Assembly: GCF_037977055.1 (NCBI RefSeq)
Contig: NZ_CP150274.1
Span: 3,286,001 to 3,350,000, forward strand
Source: Paenibacillus sp. FSL K6-1096
GTDB lineage: Bacteria > Bacillota > Bacilli > Paenibacillales > Paenibacillaceae
Direction: 5' to 3'
Length of the DNA: 64,000 nucleotides
The translations under genes were made by a program, and so were the position numbers. A model generated the notes under the pieces. That model was not told the origin of the DNA, did no database searches, and saw nothing but the letters and a program-made list of their open reading frames with translations. How positions within the stretch are numbered: the stretch's first letter is position 1; the number at the start of each line of letters is the position of its first letter. Below are positions 32,744 to 41,884 of the stretch, piece after piece.

Positions 32744-34138
32744 ATGACGCTGCCACTCACAGACGAACAACTGATCCATTTGCTGGCTGAGCATAGAGAG
32801 TATTTCAACACCGGCATCACAAGAACGCTTCGTTTCCGGCTGGAGCAGCTGCAGAAGCTGAAGACAGCTATCAAGCGCAGCGAAGCAAGAATTATAGCTG
32901 CACTGAACCAGGACCTGCACAAGAGCGAATTCGAGGCTTACGCCACCGAGATCGGCTTCACACTGGACAGCATCGGTTATATGATGAAGCATCTGCGGCG
33001 TTGGATGAAGCCGGTGAAAGTCGGCTCACCGCTGCATCTCTTCCCGGCCAGAAGCAGAATTCTGTCCGAGCCTTACGGCACCGTACTCATTATCGGACCG
33101 TTCAACTATCCCTTCCAGCTGTTAATCGAGCCCCTGATCGGGGCCATTGCCGCAGGCAACTGTGCGGTACTGAAGCCTTCGGAGAGCACACCGGCCACCT
33201 CCGCTGTCATCAGGGAGATGATCCGGGAGACCTTCGACCCGGGTTATATCCGGGTGGTGGAGGGTGAGAAGGAGACGACAAGTCTTTTGATCCACGCTGC
33301 ATTCGACTATATTTTCTTCACCGGGAGCGTACCGGTAGGGAGGCTGGTGATGGAGGCGGCCGCGAAGAAGCTGGTTCCAGTCACCCTGGAGCTGGGCGGC
33401 AAAAGCCCGGTCATCGTCGACCGGACCGCCGACCTGGAGGCAGCGGCGAAACGGATTGTATGGGGCAAGCTGATCAATGCCGGGCAGACCTGCATTGCAC
33501 CGGACTATCTGCTGGTTCACAGCGGGGTGGCGGCAGAGCTGATTGAGCGGATGAAGCGCTGCATTACCCGCTTCTATGGGGCTGATGCCCGGCTCAGCGC
33601 AGATTATGGGCGGATCGTAAATGAACGCCAGCTGCGGCGGATTGAGGACATGCTGGTGCGGGACCGCGGGAAGCTGATCCTTGGCGGGGCAGTTGTAGCG
33701 GAGGAGCTGTACATTGAGCCGTCCCTGATCTATCCGGCCGACTGGAGTGACGCCTCGATGGAGGAAGAGATCTTCGGTCCGGTGCTGCCCATTATCGAAT
33801 ACCAGCGGCTGGAGGATGCCATCCAGAGCATCAATGCCCGCCCCAAGCCGCTCGCCTTATATCTGTTCACTGAAGACAAGCAGGTGGAGCAGCAGGTGCT
33901 GAGCCAGGTGTCCTTCGGGGGCGGCTGCATCAACGATACGATCTCCCATGTCGCCAGCACCCGCCTGCCGTTCGGCGGGGTCGGCAGCTCGGGAATCGGC
34001 AGCTATCACGGCAAGCACAGCTTCGATCTGTTCTCCCATCGCAAAAGCATTGTTAAACGAAGCACACGATTCGATACCGGGATCGTCTATCCGCCTTACG
34101 GCAGCAAGGTCAAGCTGGCGCGGAAGCTGCTGAAGTAG
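32744..34138 (+). CDS. Aldehyde dehydrogenase
   Basis: A 464-residue NAD(P)-dependent aldehyde dehydrogenase of the class 3 type. Catalytic residues are visible: general base Glu in TLELGGKSPVIV, nucleophile Cys in NAGQTCIAPDY; the substrate-side NYPFQL and the closing FGGVGSSGIGSYHGKHSFDLFSH are typical. The length is close to class 3 enzymes such as YwdH of Bacillus. It starts with AGGAGG upstream, 73 bases after the Crp/Fnr gene. The natural aldehyde is unknown. Confidence 0.92.
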   Translation: MTLPLTDEQLIHLLAEHREYFNTGITRTLRFRLEQLQKLKTAIKRSEARIIAALNQDLHKSEFEAYATEIGFTLDSIGYMMKHLRRWMKPVKVGSPLHLFPARSRILSEPYGTVLIIGPFNYPFQLLIEPLIGAIAAGNCAVLKPSESTPATSAVIREMIRETFDPGYIRVVEGEKETTSLLIHAAFDYIFFTGSVPVGRLVMEAAAKKLVPVTLELGGKSPVIVDRTADLEAAAKRIVWGKLINAGQTCIAPDYLLVHSGVAAELIERMKRCITRFYGADARLSADYGRIVNERQLRRIEDMLVRDRGKLILGGAVVAEELYIEPSLIYPADWSDASMEEEIFGPVLPIIEYQRLEDAIQSINARPKPLALYLFTEDKQVEQQVLSQVSFGGGCINDTISHVASTRLPFGGVGSSGIGSYHGKHSFDLFSHRKSIVKRSTRFDTGIVYPPYGSKVKLARKLLK

Positions 34139-34178
34139 TTGAGGTGGGGGCAGGCCCGAAGAGGGGAAGCCCCCTCAA
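34138..34178. terminator. Possible convergent terminator
   Basis: TTGAGG and GGGGGC pair with GCCCCCTCAA, with one bulged base, between the convergent aldehyde dehydrogenase and GGDEF-EAL genes. It lacks a T run, so termination is uncertain. Confidence 0.35.
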
Positions 34179-37135
34179 CCTGCTCTGCGCTCCGCCACCC
34201 AGCCCGCCACCTCTTTCTCGGGAATCGGCTTACTGATATAGTACCCCTGGATTTTGTCGCAGCGGGTGCGCTCCAGAAAAGCAAGCTGCTCCGGCGTCTC
34301 CACGCCCTCCGCAGTCACATTCAGCCCCATATCGTGGCCGATGGTTACAATGGAGCTGGCCAGTGACCTGTGGTTCGGGGTGTCAATATTGTCAATGAAG
34401 GATTTGTCGATCTTCAGGGTCGTAATCGGCAGCTGCTTCAGGTAGCTGAGCGAGGAGTAGCCGGTTCCGAAGTCATCCAGGGCGATGCCAATGCCCATTC
34501 TTTTCAGCGCTTCCAGCTTGGAGCTGATCGCCTCGAAGGAGCCCATGAAGATCGATTCCGTAATCTCCAGCTCCAGATATTCCGGCGCAAGCCCGGTATC
34601 CCGCAGCACCGCAAGCACCATGTCCGTGAAGTCCTCCTGCATCAGCTGAATCACCGAGATATTGACCGAGATATGATAGCCTTCGTTCCCCTGATTGTGC
34701 AGGTCCCGGGTGAACCGGCAGGCGGCGCGCAGCACCCACTCCCCGACGGGAACAATCAGCCGGCAGTCCTCGGCAATCCGGATGAAGGATAACGGCGACA
34801 CGAAGCCCAGTACTGGACTGTTCCAGCGGATCAGCGCCTCGAAGCCCCAGATTTCACCCGATCCGGTGTCCACCAGCGGCTGATAATGCAGGGACAGCTC
34901 GTTATTCGAGATGGCGCTGCGCAGATGCTTTTCAATAATCATCCGCTCGTCGAAATGCCGCTGCATCTCCTGCCCATAGATTACATAACCGCCCTTGCCC
35001 GCCTGCTTCGCCTTGTACATGGCAATGTCAGCATTCTTCAGCAGCTCCTCTGCGTTCACGCCATTCTCCGGGTACTCCGCAATTCCAATGCTGGCCGAGA
35101 TATGCACCACGCTCGCGTTCAGCTGGAACGGCTCCTTGAAGCCCTGAACCAGCGCCTCCGCATAGCGGATCACCTCATCTGTCCCGCCTGCATCCTTGAA
35201 CAGAATCACGAACTCGTCACCGCCGAAGCGGAAATGCCTGCTGCGTCCATCCGAGCGGCCCAGCAGCCGTTCCCCCACCTTCACCAGCAGCTCATCGCCG
35301 AACGTGTGGCCCATGGTATCGTTAATGTATTTGAAATTATCAATATCGAGAAAAAAGAGCGCCGCATGCCCGCCCGCATGCTCTTCGATGAATTGCTTCA
35401 GCGCCTCGGACAGCGACAGCCGGTTCGGCAGGCCGCTCAGCACATCATTGTACGCCAGCAGCCGGTACTTCTCCTCACTGACTTGAAGCAGCGCCTGATT
35501 CTCCACTACCTTGTTATACTGCTCCAGCAGTTCGTCCTGCAGTGCCGTCAATTCCTCATACGTGGACTCCAGCTCCTGGTAGCTCAACTGCAGCTTGCTC
35601 TCAACCCCCTTCCGGTCGGTCACATCCACCATAGACCCGGCGAACCGGATGTATCCGCCGCCGGCGCTGCGCAGCACCTTGCCGCGTGCCTGAAACCACT
35701 TGTATTCCCCCGACTTGCACCGCATCCGGTATTCAGCATAATAATAGGACGACCGGCCCTCCAGGTGCTGGGTCCGCAGCCGGTCCTCCTCCCCGGCATC
35801 CTCCGGATGGACAAGCTCCCGCCAGCCGCCGCGGCTCTCATTGATCTCCCCCCGCTCATAGCCCAGCAGCTCATACCAGCTATCCGAGAAATAGTAGAGC
35901 ATCGTAGTCATGTCCACATCCCAGATGACGGCATCCGAGCCGTAGGTCGCGAGGCTGAAGCGCTCATTGCTTTTTTCCAGATTGCTTCTGATCCGCTTGA
36001 CGAGCTGCACGTAGAACAATAATACGAGGATGAAGGTGACCAGCATGATAAAAGCAGCCACCACGCTAAGCACCAGTACCTTGTACGTCTGATAAAAGGA
36101 AAACGGTCTGTTGATAATCTCACTGCCCTCCGGCAGCCTGTCCGGCGCGATATTGAACCGCTTCAGCTCATTGTAATCAAATACACTACGCAAGGTGCTG
36201 TCCGTTACCACCGGAATCCTCCCAGCGTCTTCCCCCTGAAGAACACGCTGAGCCAGCGCGGCCGCAGTCTGGCCCTGGATTCTGCCGCTGATCAGACTGC
36301 CCCCGAAGGCGCCGTGATTCAGCCCGAAATCATAGATATGGTACACCGGGACACTGCTGCTCCTGCCAAGCTCGCTGGCGAACTTGTCGAATTCGACAAT
36401 TCTTCCGGTGGCATCACTGTAATATGTAGTCATTAACACAATGCTGTCCGGGGTGAGGGACGATGCCGTGGCTTTGATCTGCTCAAGGGATAAGCGGTCC
36501 ATGGGGATGACCTCCAGCCCTTGATGCATAGCATCAATCTGCTCCTTGACCATAGAACCGGTGGACACACCGCTCTCCGACCGGTCATAGAGCACATAGA
36601 CCTTTTTAATGGAAGGATTGAGCTCCAGTGCCATACGGAGGGTCGGGGCCGCATCGATCTTCTCAATCACTCCGGTGATATGATTAAGATCCGGGAGACT
36701 GCCGAAGCCCCGTTCATTGACACCGCTGAAGATAATGGGAGCATCGTTCAGAAGCTCATGGCGGTATTTCATTGCGAAGGTTAAGGCCGCATCATCGGTT
36801 GTGAGCACAGCGCTGATCTGGACCTTCTGATACTTGAATTTGATCGTTTCGTAGAAATGTTCGAGGTTCTCCTGACTGGGATACCGTTTCCAGTCCATGT
36901 ACTCCGTGTAGATCACTGGTGAATCGGGGGTGTTCTTCAGGCCTGCTTCGATTCCGGCACTCTGCTCATCCGTCCAATCGAAGCCCTTCTGATAGGAGTG
37001 CAGCACCAGCACATTGCGGACAGGCGGCTCCCCGGCAGCAGCAGCGGAATCCGCAGCACCGGTTATGTACAGCAAGATAAACAGAGGCAAGAGCAAGCTT
37101 CTTAACAACCTGAGATGAATATGATCTACACTCAT
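34175..37135 (-). CDS. Membrane PAS-GGDEF-EAL protein with binding domain
   Basis: A 986-residue protein starting at Met 37135 (MSVDHIHLR, eight bases after GGGAG); a longer open frame runs upstream to 37228. In order: signal peptide, an ABC substrate-binding-like sensor domain (about 40-330, RNVLVLHSYQKGFDWTDEQ), one transmembrane helix (about 350-375), PAS with PAC motif, a coiled coil, GGDEF (FRFGGDEFVILF) and EAL (GFEALIRW, DDFGTGYSSLSYL). Both output signatures look intact, so it could make or degrade cyclic-di-GMP; in such fusions one activity usually dominates. It probably responds to an extracellular ligand. Monocistronic. Confidence 0.9.
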   Translation of the reverse strand: MSVDHIHLRLLRSLLLPLFILLYITGAADSAAAAGEPPVRNVLVLHSYQKGFDWTDEQSAGIEAGLKNTPDSPVIYTEYMDWKRYPSQENLEHFYETIKFKYQKVQISAVLTTDDAALTFAMKYRHELLNDAPIIFSGVNERGFGSLPDLNHITGVIEKIDAAPTLRMALELNPSIKKVYVLYDRSESGVSTGSMVKEQIDAMHQGLEVIPMDRLSLEQIKATASSLTPDSIVLMTTYYSDATGRIVEFDKFASELGRSSSVPVYHIYDFGLNHGAFGGSLISGRIQGQTAAALAQRVLQGEDAGRIPVVTDSTLRSVFDYNELKRFNIAPDRLPEGSEIINRPFSFYQTYKVLVLSVVAAFIMLVTFILVLLFYVQLVKRIRSNLEKSNERFSLATYGSDAVIWDVDMTTMLYYFSDSWYELLGYERGEINESRGGWRELVHPEDAGEEDRLRTQHLEGRSSYYYAEYRMRCKSGEYKWFQARGKVLRSAGGGYIRFAGSMVDVTDRKGVESKLQLSYQELESTYEELTALQDELLEQYNKVVENQALLQVSEEKYRLLAYNDVLSGLPNRLSLSEALKQFIEEHAGGHAALFFLDIDNFKYINDTMGHTFGDELLVKVGERLLGRSDGRSRHFRFGGDEFVILFKDAGGTDEVIRYAEALVQGFKEPFQLNASVVHISASIGIAEYPENGVNAEELLKNADIAMYKAKQAGKGGYVIYGQEMQRHFDERMIIEKHLRSAISNNELSLHYQPLVDTGSGEIWGFEALIRWNSPVLGFVSPLSFIRIAEDCRLIVPVGEWVLRAACRFTRDLHNQGNEGYHISVNISVIQLMQEDFTDMVLAVLRDTGLAPEYLELEITESIFMGSFEAISSKLEALKRMGIGIALDDFGTGYSSLSYLKQLPITTLKIDKSFIDNIDTPNHRSLASSIVTIGHDMGLNVTAEGVETPEQLAFLERTRCDKIQGYYISKPIPEKEVAGWVAERRAG

Positions 37136-37271
37136 TCGCACACTCCCGTTCATCTGTCCCGAAGTCAGTTTCTGAGGACTTGCTTTGATACCAATTATAG
37201 GGGGAAACTGTGTTTTTAGAAACAACAAATAGCGACAGCAGGCGGCCTGGTTCGAGGAAGCTCCGGAACAT

Positions 37272-37305
37272 AAAAAAAGACCCAGGACAACATCCGCCCG
37301 GGTCT
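37272..37305 (-). terminator. Terminator of the Rpn-family gene
   Basis: On the minus strand AGACCCG pairs with TGGGTCT and runs into seven T, just after the stop at 37316. Confidence 0.75.
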
Positions 37306-37315
37306 GTATTCACAT

Positions 37316-38293
37316 TCACATCAGCTTCTTAATCTCATCAAGCGGCAGCTCCACAGCTTTGGATACCGCCTCGGGAGAAAATCCGTGGAGCAGCAGTTTA
37401 CGGATCGTCTCCGCCTGGCCTTCTTCTTTGCCTTCCGCTTTGCCTTTCTCAATGCCTTCTGCAATACCTTTCTCAATACCTTTCTCAATGCCTTCCGCAA
37501 TACCCTCTTCATAACCCCAACGCTTCCAGGCTGGCATAAGCTCCATAATTGCTTCTCCCTCCTCCGGGTAATGATTGATTAATTCTTTTAGAATCTCTTC
37601 GTCCTGTGCCCGGTCCGGCTTGAAGTACAGATCCGCTACTGACATAATCAATGCCAACCGGCCCTGATCCAGCCGCGCTCTCAGCTTCATGAACATCCGC
37701 AGGAATTCCCGGCGCACTTCTCTCGCTTCTCTTGTAGTATACCCCATCTTTGCCAATAACGCAGCAGCCACCGCATTATCCGAATCGATGAACCGCCGCC
37801 AGTTCTGCTTGCGCAGCTCCACCTTAAGAAACTGGAAGCGCAGAATGTTGTGTTCCGGGATGGACATCTCCAGCGTGTCCTGTTCCTCCCTTACCTCATC
37901 CGAGGTAAAAATCGCAATCGGGATAATCAGCTTATGGTCTTTGCGGTAGCGCTCAAACAGGCGACTGAAATAGATAAACATTCTTTCGCGAAATTCATGA
38001 TCCTTGTACGATTGCGGCTCCAGGTGAATCAGAATATAGCCATCCAGCCCTTTGTAGCGGGTCTCCAGCAGCAGATCCAGCTCCCGCGCCTCTTCGCCGA
38101 CAATATCCACCAGCAATTCCTGCATCAGAAACCGGGTCTCACTATAGTCCAACATAGCATCCAGCTCAGGAAAGAACAGCTCAATGAATTCCTGAAAAAA
38201 CGTCTCCAGCAGCTTCTTAAAAGCTTCATCATGCGGTATAGAGATCTTTGTCGCCTCCCGATTCAAGCTAAATACAAAACGTCCGCCCTCCAT
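37316..38293 (-). CDS. Rpn family (PD-(D/E)XK) nuclease-like protein
   Basis: A 325-residue protein of the Rpn/YhgA-like recombination-promoting nuclease or transposase-related family. Nuclease-like residues are seen in the order HDEAFKKLLETF, ELDLLLETRYKG, YILIHLEPQSYKD. The C terminus ends in a short-period Glu-Gly-Ile-Glu-Lys-Gly tract (about 265-295), encoded by near-identical DNA repeats at about 37420-37510, a feature common in this family where length varies between strains. No inverted repeats or duplicated target sites suggest a mobile unit here. Its natural role is unclear. Confidence 0.82.
   Translation of the reverse strand: MEGGRFVFSLNREATKISIPHDEAFKKLLETFFQEFIELFFPELDAMLDYSETRFLMQELLVDIVGEEARELDLLLETRYKGLDGYILIHLEPQSYKDHEFRERMFIYFSRLFERYRKDHKLIIPIAIFTSDEVREEQDTLEMSIPEHNILRFQFLKVELRKQNWRRFIDSDNAVAAALLAKMGYTTREAREVRREFLRMFMKLRARLDQGRLALIMSVADLYFKPDRAQDEEILKELINHYPEEGEAIMELMPAWKRWGYEEGIAEGIEKGIEKGIAEGIEKGKAEGKEEGQAETIRKLLLHGFSPEAVSKAVELPLDEIKKLM
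37420..37510 (-). repeat. Short-period coding repeat in the Rpn-like gene
   Basis: Units of 12 to 15 bases, such as AATACCTTTCTC and AATGCCTTC(C/T)GC, repeat about six times and encode Gly-Ile-Glu-Lys and Gly-Ile-Ala-Glu blocks. Slippage in this tract would change repeat number in frame. Confidence 0.6.
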
Positions 38294-38491
38294 ATTCCAT
38301 GAATTCCAAATAAAAGAGAATCTTTTAAATCATTATCCAATATTGTAATTACGCAAGTAAGTGACTAAAGTCACGTTTTTACGACATTATCTGCAAGAAT
38401 CACAACCATCTAACTTTCACTTAACCCCCTCCAGACCACCTTCAATTTGCATGATGCTTACTTAAAGTGTGTAAATTATAATAATTCATGG

Positions 38492-38497
38492 TATAAT
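38492..38497 (+). promoter_or_regulatory. Extended -10 element for the LLM gene
   Basis: TGG followed by TATAAT, 74 bases ahead of the start codon. No strong -35 box. The remainder of the gap 38294-38571 is AT-rich and shows nothing else recognisable. Confidence 0.45.
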
Positions 38498-38571
38498 TGC
38501 GGGTACACCTTTACACTGCTGCAAATACTGCTTACAGATAGGCAAGGCATTTTGATACAGGAGGGATTTAA

Positions 38572-39585
38572 GTGAAAAGACTTCAGGATATACCATTCTC
38601 CGTGCTGGACCTGGCCCCCATCCGGGAGGGCGGAACAGCGGCAGATTCTTTCCATAACACCCTTGATCTGGCGCGTCATGCCGAGGAATGGGGCTATCAC
38701 CGGTACTGGCTGGCGGAGCATCATAATATGCCCGGCATCGCCAGCTCCGCCACCTCGGTGGTCATTGGTCATGTGGCTGCCGGGACCAAAAGCATCCGCG
38801 TAGGCTCAGGAGGCATCATGCTCTCCAACCACGCCCCGCTGGTGATTGCCGAGCAATTCGGCACGCTGGAATCCTTGTATCCGGGACGGATTGATCTCGG
38901 TCTGGGCCGGGCGCCCGGCTCCGACCAGGCGGCATCCAGAGCGCTGCGCCGCGGCCTCGGCAGCGACGGCAGCGAATTCCCCGAGCAGCTTGCTGAGCTG
39001 CGGGCATACTTCGATCCGGACGGGTCGGGTTCCCGTCCGGCCGGTGTACGCGCCTTCCCCGGCGAGGGGCTGAACATCCCGATCTGGCTGCTCGGCTCCA
39101 GCGGCTTCAGCGCCCAGCTTGCGGGCCAGCTTGGGCTGCCGTTTGCTTTTGCCAGCCACTTCGCACCGGATTATCTGCTGCCCGCGCTGCATCTGTACCG
39201 CACCAGCTTCCGCCCGTCTGCGGTACTCGATAAGCCGCATGTCATGGTCGGCCTGGGCGTTACAGCAGCAGATACGGCGGAGCAGGCCCGCAGGCTGGCC
39301 ACCTCCCAGCAGCTTCAATTCCTGAATATTATCCGCGGCCGCACAGGCAAGCTCCAGCCGCCTATCGCCAGTCTGGACGGAATCTGGACATCCCAGGAGA
39401 AGGCACTGCTGATGAGCAAACAGCAATATTCTATTGCCGGCGATCCGCCACTAATTAAGGAACGGCTGCTGCAGATTCTCGAAGAGACGGATGCAGATGA
39501 GTTCATTGTCGCCTCGCAGGTGTATGACCACTCCGCCCGGCTTCATTCCTATGAGCTTGTTGCTGATTTGCTGAAGGAGAACTAA
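38572..39585 (+). CDS. LLM-class flavin-dependent oxidoreductase
   Basis: A 337-residue protein of the bacterial luciferase-like monooxygenase family, close to the MsnO8 subgroup ([12 protein letters not shown] at the N terminus, [43 protein letters not shown], then [10 protein letters not shown]). These enzymes use reduced FMN; substrate unknown. Start GTG 38572 follows AGGAGGG. Monocistronic. Confidence 0.9.
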   Translation: MKRLQDIPFSVLDLAPIREGGTAADSFHNTLDLARHAEEWGYHRYWLAEHHNMPGIASSATSVVIGHVAAGTKSIRVGSGGIMLSNHAPLVIAEQFGTLESLYPGRIDLGLGRAPGSDQAASRALRRGLGSDGSEFPEQLAELRAYFDPDGSGSRPAGVRAFPGEGLNIPIWLLGSSGFSAQLAGQLGLPFAFASHFAPDYLLPALHLYRTSFRPSAVLDKPHVMVGLGVTAADTAEQARRLATSQQLQFLNIIRGRTGKLQPPIASLDGIWTSQEKALLMSKQQYSIAGDPPLIKERLLQILEETDADEFIVASQVYDHSARLHSYELVADLLKEN

Positions 39586-40067
39586 TCCCAAAGCACCCGT
39601 ATCCAATATCGCCGCACAGCCACACAGCCTATTGAACCGCCTATGGAGAAAGACCATAGCAGCCGTCCAATGGGCTGTTTGGTATGCCGCAAAATGTCCC
39701 CCGCAAGAATAAATTGTTCTTAATAAAATACAATTCGCCGACAAAAACAAGAGTAAAAACGAGATAAGCAGACTAAATTAACGATAATAATCATTTCCAA
39801 CGAATAATAATTAAAATACGGCTATTTTAAACCAAATTTCATATTTCCAATTCAATCAATTATTGATTATACTGAATATTATTCGTTATAACGAACGACA
39901 AGCGTATATCCCTGCATACATTCGTCCTGCACAGTACTATCACCCTAATTCTTCGTGGTTCTTCATAGAACTACTTTATTCGACAGGTTGCGGGATAGAA
40001 TTTCGAAACAACGCGGAATATGGCGGGAAACGCCGGATGGTTATGAGAAGAAAGGAGCGGTGGAGCA
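39586..40067. other. AT-rich intergenic region, no gene seen
   Basis: 482 bases between the LLM gene and the surface-protein gene. The second half is strongly AT-rich and probably holds the promoter of the surface-protein/sortase pair. No convincing small gene, RNA motif or terminator was found. Confidence 0.5.
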
Positions 40068-41069
40068 TTGAAGAAGCGGCATACAGCCATAATAGGGGCT
40101 TACATTCTGGTTGTCCTGGCAGGTGTGATCTGGCATAGCGGAGGAGCCAGCGCAGAGGATACGATTAAGCTCACCGTGAATTCGCATAAGACCGCCGGCG
40201 CCGCGATGAACAACATGCAGCCTGGAGATACGGTATCGACCGATTATACAGTCATTAATGGCGGTAATGAGCCGTTTGATTACTCTGTAGCCGTCCGGCT
40301 GCTTGCCGGAGATGAAGAATTATTCAATATTCTGCAGCTGACCCTGCAAAAAGAGGGAGTAATCCTCTATTCCGGGGGGATGAACGGGGCGTCAGGCGCG
40401 TTAACCCTTGGCTCGCTTGCAGGTGAAGCTGAAGCTACGGTCCAGATGAAGGTGCTGTTCCCGCCGGAAGCGGGGAACGAGTTCCAGCAGAAGGCGGTAA
40501 GCATCGCCTTGGATTTCACGGCAACGGGCACCGGTCCTGAGCCGACACCCGGGCCGGGCAGCACTCCAGAGCCGACGCCGGGCCCGACAGCGGAGCCAAC
40601 GGCAGGACCATCGGCCGGGGCATCGCCAGGGCCGACCGCGGGACCGTCCGCCGAGGCATCGCCGGAGCCGACCGGCAGCCCGGGGAGCACTCCGGGAGCA
40701 ACAGCCGGACCGGGCAGCAGCACACCGCCTGTGCTGACACCGGCGCCTTCACCGGCTGCGCCAGCGTTACCGCAGGAGGAGGAAGTCACCGTAAGCGAGG
40801 CTCCTGTTCCGCTGGGCGGGGGCAGTGACCCAGTTAGTGGTGGTCCATCCGCCACGCCGGGCTCTGGAGCTGTCGCACCGGGCAGCACTCCGGCACCTTC
40901 ACCAGGCGGGGAAGTGACACTTGCCGATGATGAGCTTCCGCTGGGCGCACCCGATGGCAGCGGCAGGCTGCCGGATACCGCCAGTCCCTGGTACAATCTG
41001 CTTGCGGCCAGCCTGGCTGCGGCCGTGATCTGCGTCCTGGCGATCCGCAGACTGGGCCAGAAGAAATAA
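40068..41069 (+). CDS. LPDTA surface protein, sortase D substrate
   Basis: A 333-residue cell-wall protein. Signal peptide (about 1-28), a folded beta-rich domain (30-150; KLTVNSHKTAGAAMNNMQPGDTVSTDYTV), a long Pro/Gly/Ser/Thr/Ala-rich stalk (about 155-295), then the sorting signal LPDTA at 301-305, a hydrophobic helix and basic tail RRLGQKK. LPXTA-type signals are read by class D sortases, and such a gene follows 28 bases downstream. Start is TTG 40068. The stalk DNA is C/G-rich and repetitive, so its length may vary. The function of the head domain is unknown. Confidence 0.85.
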   Translation: MKKRHTAIIGAYILVVLAGVIWHSGGASAEDTIKLTVNSHKTAGAAMNNMQPGDTVSTDYTVINGGNEPFDYSVAVRLLAGDEELFNILQLTLQKEGVILYSGGMNGASGALTLGSLAGEAEATVQMKVLFPPEAGNEFQQKAVSIALDFTATGTGPEPTPGPGSTPEPTPGPTAEPTAGPSAGASPGPTAGPSAEASPEPTGSPGSTPGATAGPGSSTPPVLTPAPSPAAPALPQEEEVTVSEAPVPLGGGSDPVSGGPSATPGSGAVAPGSTPAPSPGGEVTLADDELPLGAPDGSGRLPDTASPWYNLLAASLAAAVICVLAIRRLGQKK

Positions 41070-41097
41070 GATTCCGCACAAGTCTGGAGGAGAGAGT

Positions 41098-41772
41098 ATG
41101 AGGATACGTTCCGGTCTATCACTTGCCGCGAAGCTGATCCTCCTGCTCTCTTTGTGCGTTATGCTGTATTCCGCCTTCCAGATTGTCAGAGCGCCCGCCG
41201 AAGCCCGGCAGGCGCTGCACATCTGGGACAAAAAGAGGGAGGAAGCCCGGCTGTCCCAAGTCTCTGAAGAGGAAATCCCGCTGCCCGAAGGAATGATGAG
41301 CCGCCCTGCAGAGATGACAGACCTGGCGGAAGCCCGCCCGGCTTCTTACAAGGAGGGCGAGGTGATTGGCGAGCTCTATTTCCCGAAGCTGGATCAGCGG
41401 ATGGCCATTCTGGAGGGAACCGGCCGCGCTGAGCTGAGACAGGGCGCAGGTCATGATGCCGCCAGCGCCGCACCGGGCAGCTCCGGCAACAGTGTGCTGG
41501 CCGGCCACCGCGATACTGTTTTCCGCAGCCTCGGCAAGCTGGAGCCCGGCGATACACTCACGCTGGAGACGGCGGACGGGGTATTTACCTATGAAGTAAC
41601 AGGGAGCAGAATTGTGGACAAGGAGATAAGGGGAGCGATTAAGCCCGGCAGCGAGCCTGTTCTTACCTTAATCACCTGTTACCCTTTCGCTTACACCGGT
41701 CCGGCACCGGACCGCTACCTGCTCTCAGCCAAGCTTGTCTCCCGTGAAAAGCCCCGGCCGCACCGCCCGTAA
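41098..41772 (+). CDS. Class D sortase
   Basis: A 224-residue membrane-anchored transpeptidase. After one N-terminal helix (about 8-28) and a linker comes the sortase barrel with His137 (LAGHRDTVFR), Cys194 (LITCYPF) and Arg206 (APDRYLL), the full triad. CYPF followed by APDRY is typical of class D. It most likely links the LPDTA protein of the preceding gene to the cell wall. The two genes form a small operon. Confidence 0.92.
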   Translation: MRIRSGLSLAAKLILLLSLCVMLYSAFQIVRAPAEARQALHIWDKKREEARLSQVSEEEIPLPEGMMSRPAEMTDLAEARPASYKEGEVIGELYFPKLDQRMAILEGTGRAELRQGAGHDAASAAPGSSGNSVLAGHRDTVFRSLGKLEPGDTLTLETADGVFTYEVTGSRIVDKEIRGAIKPGSEPVLTLITCYPFAYTGPAPDRYLLSAKLVSREKPRPHRP

Positions 41773-41884
41773 CCAGACCGCTCTCCTCCCTAAGCGGCCC
41801 GCCTCCCTTATATTACCTGCTAGAGTATGAGACCTTGTTCAGATCGTGATAATATAGACATACGCAAGCTGAAGAGGAGATGAC

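Noticed and set aside
37316-38293. Mobile element
   Set aside because: Although the family is transposase-related, no terminal inverted repeats or target duplications flank the gene.
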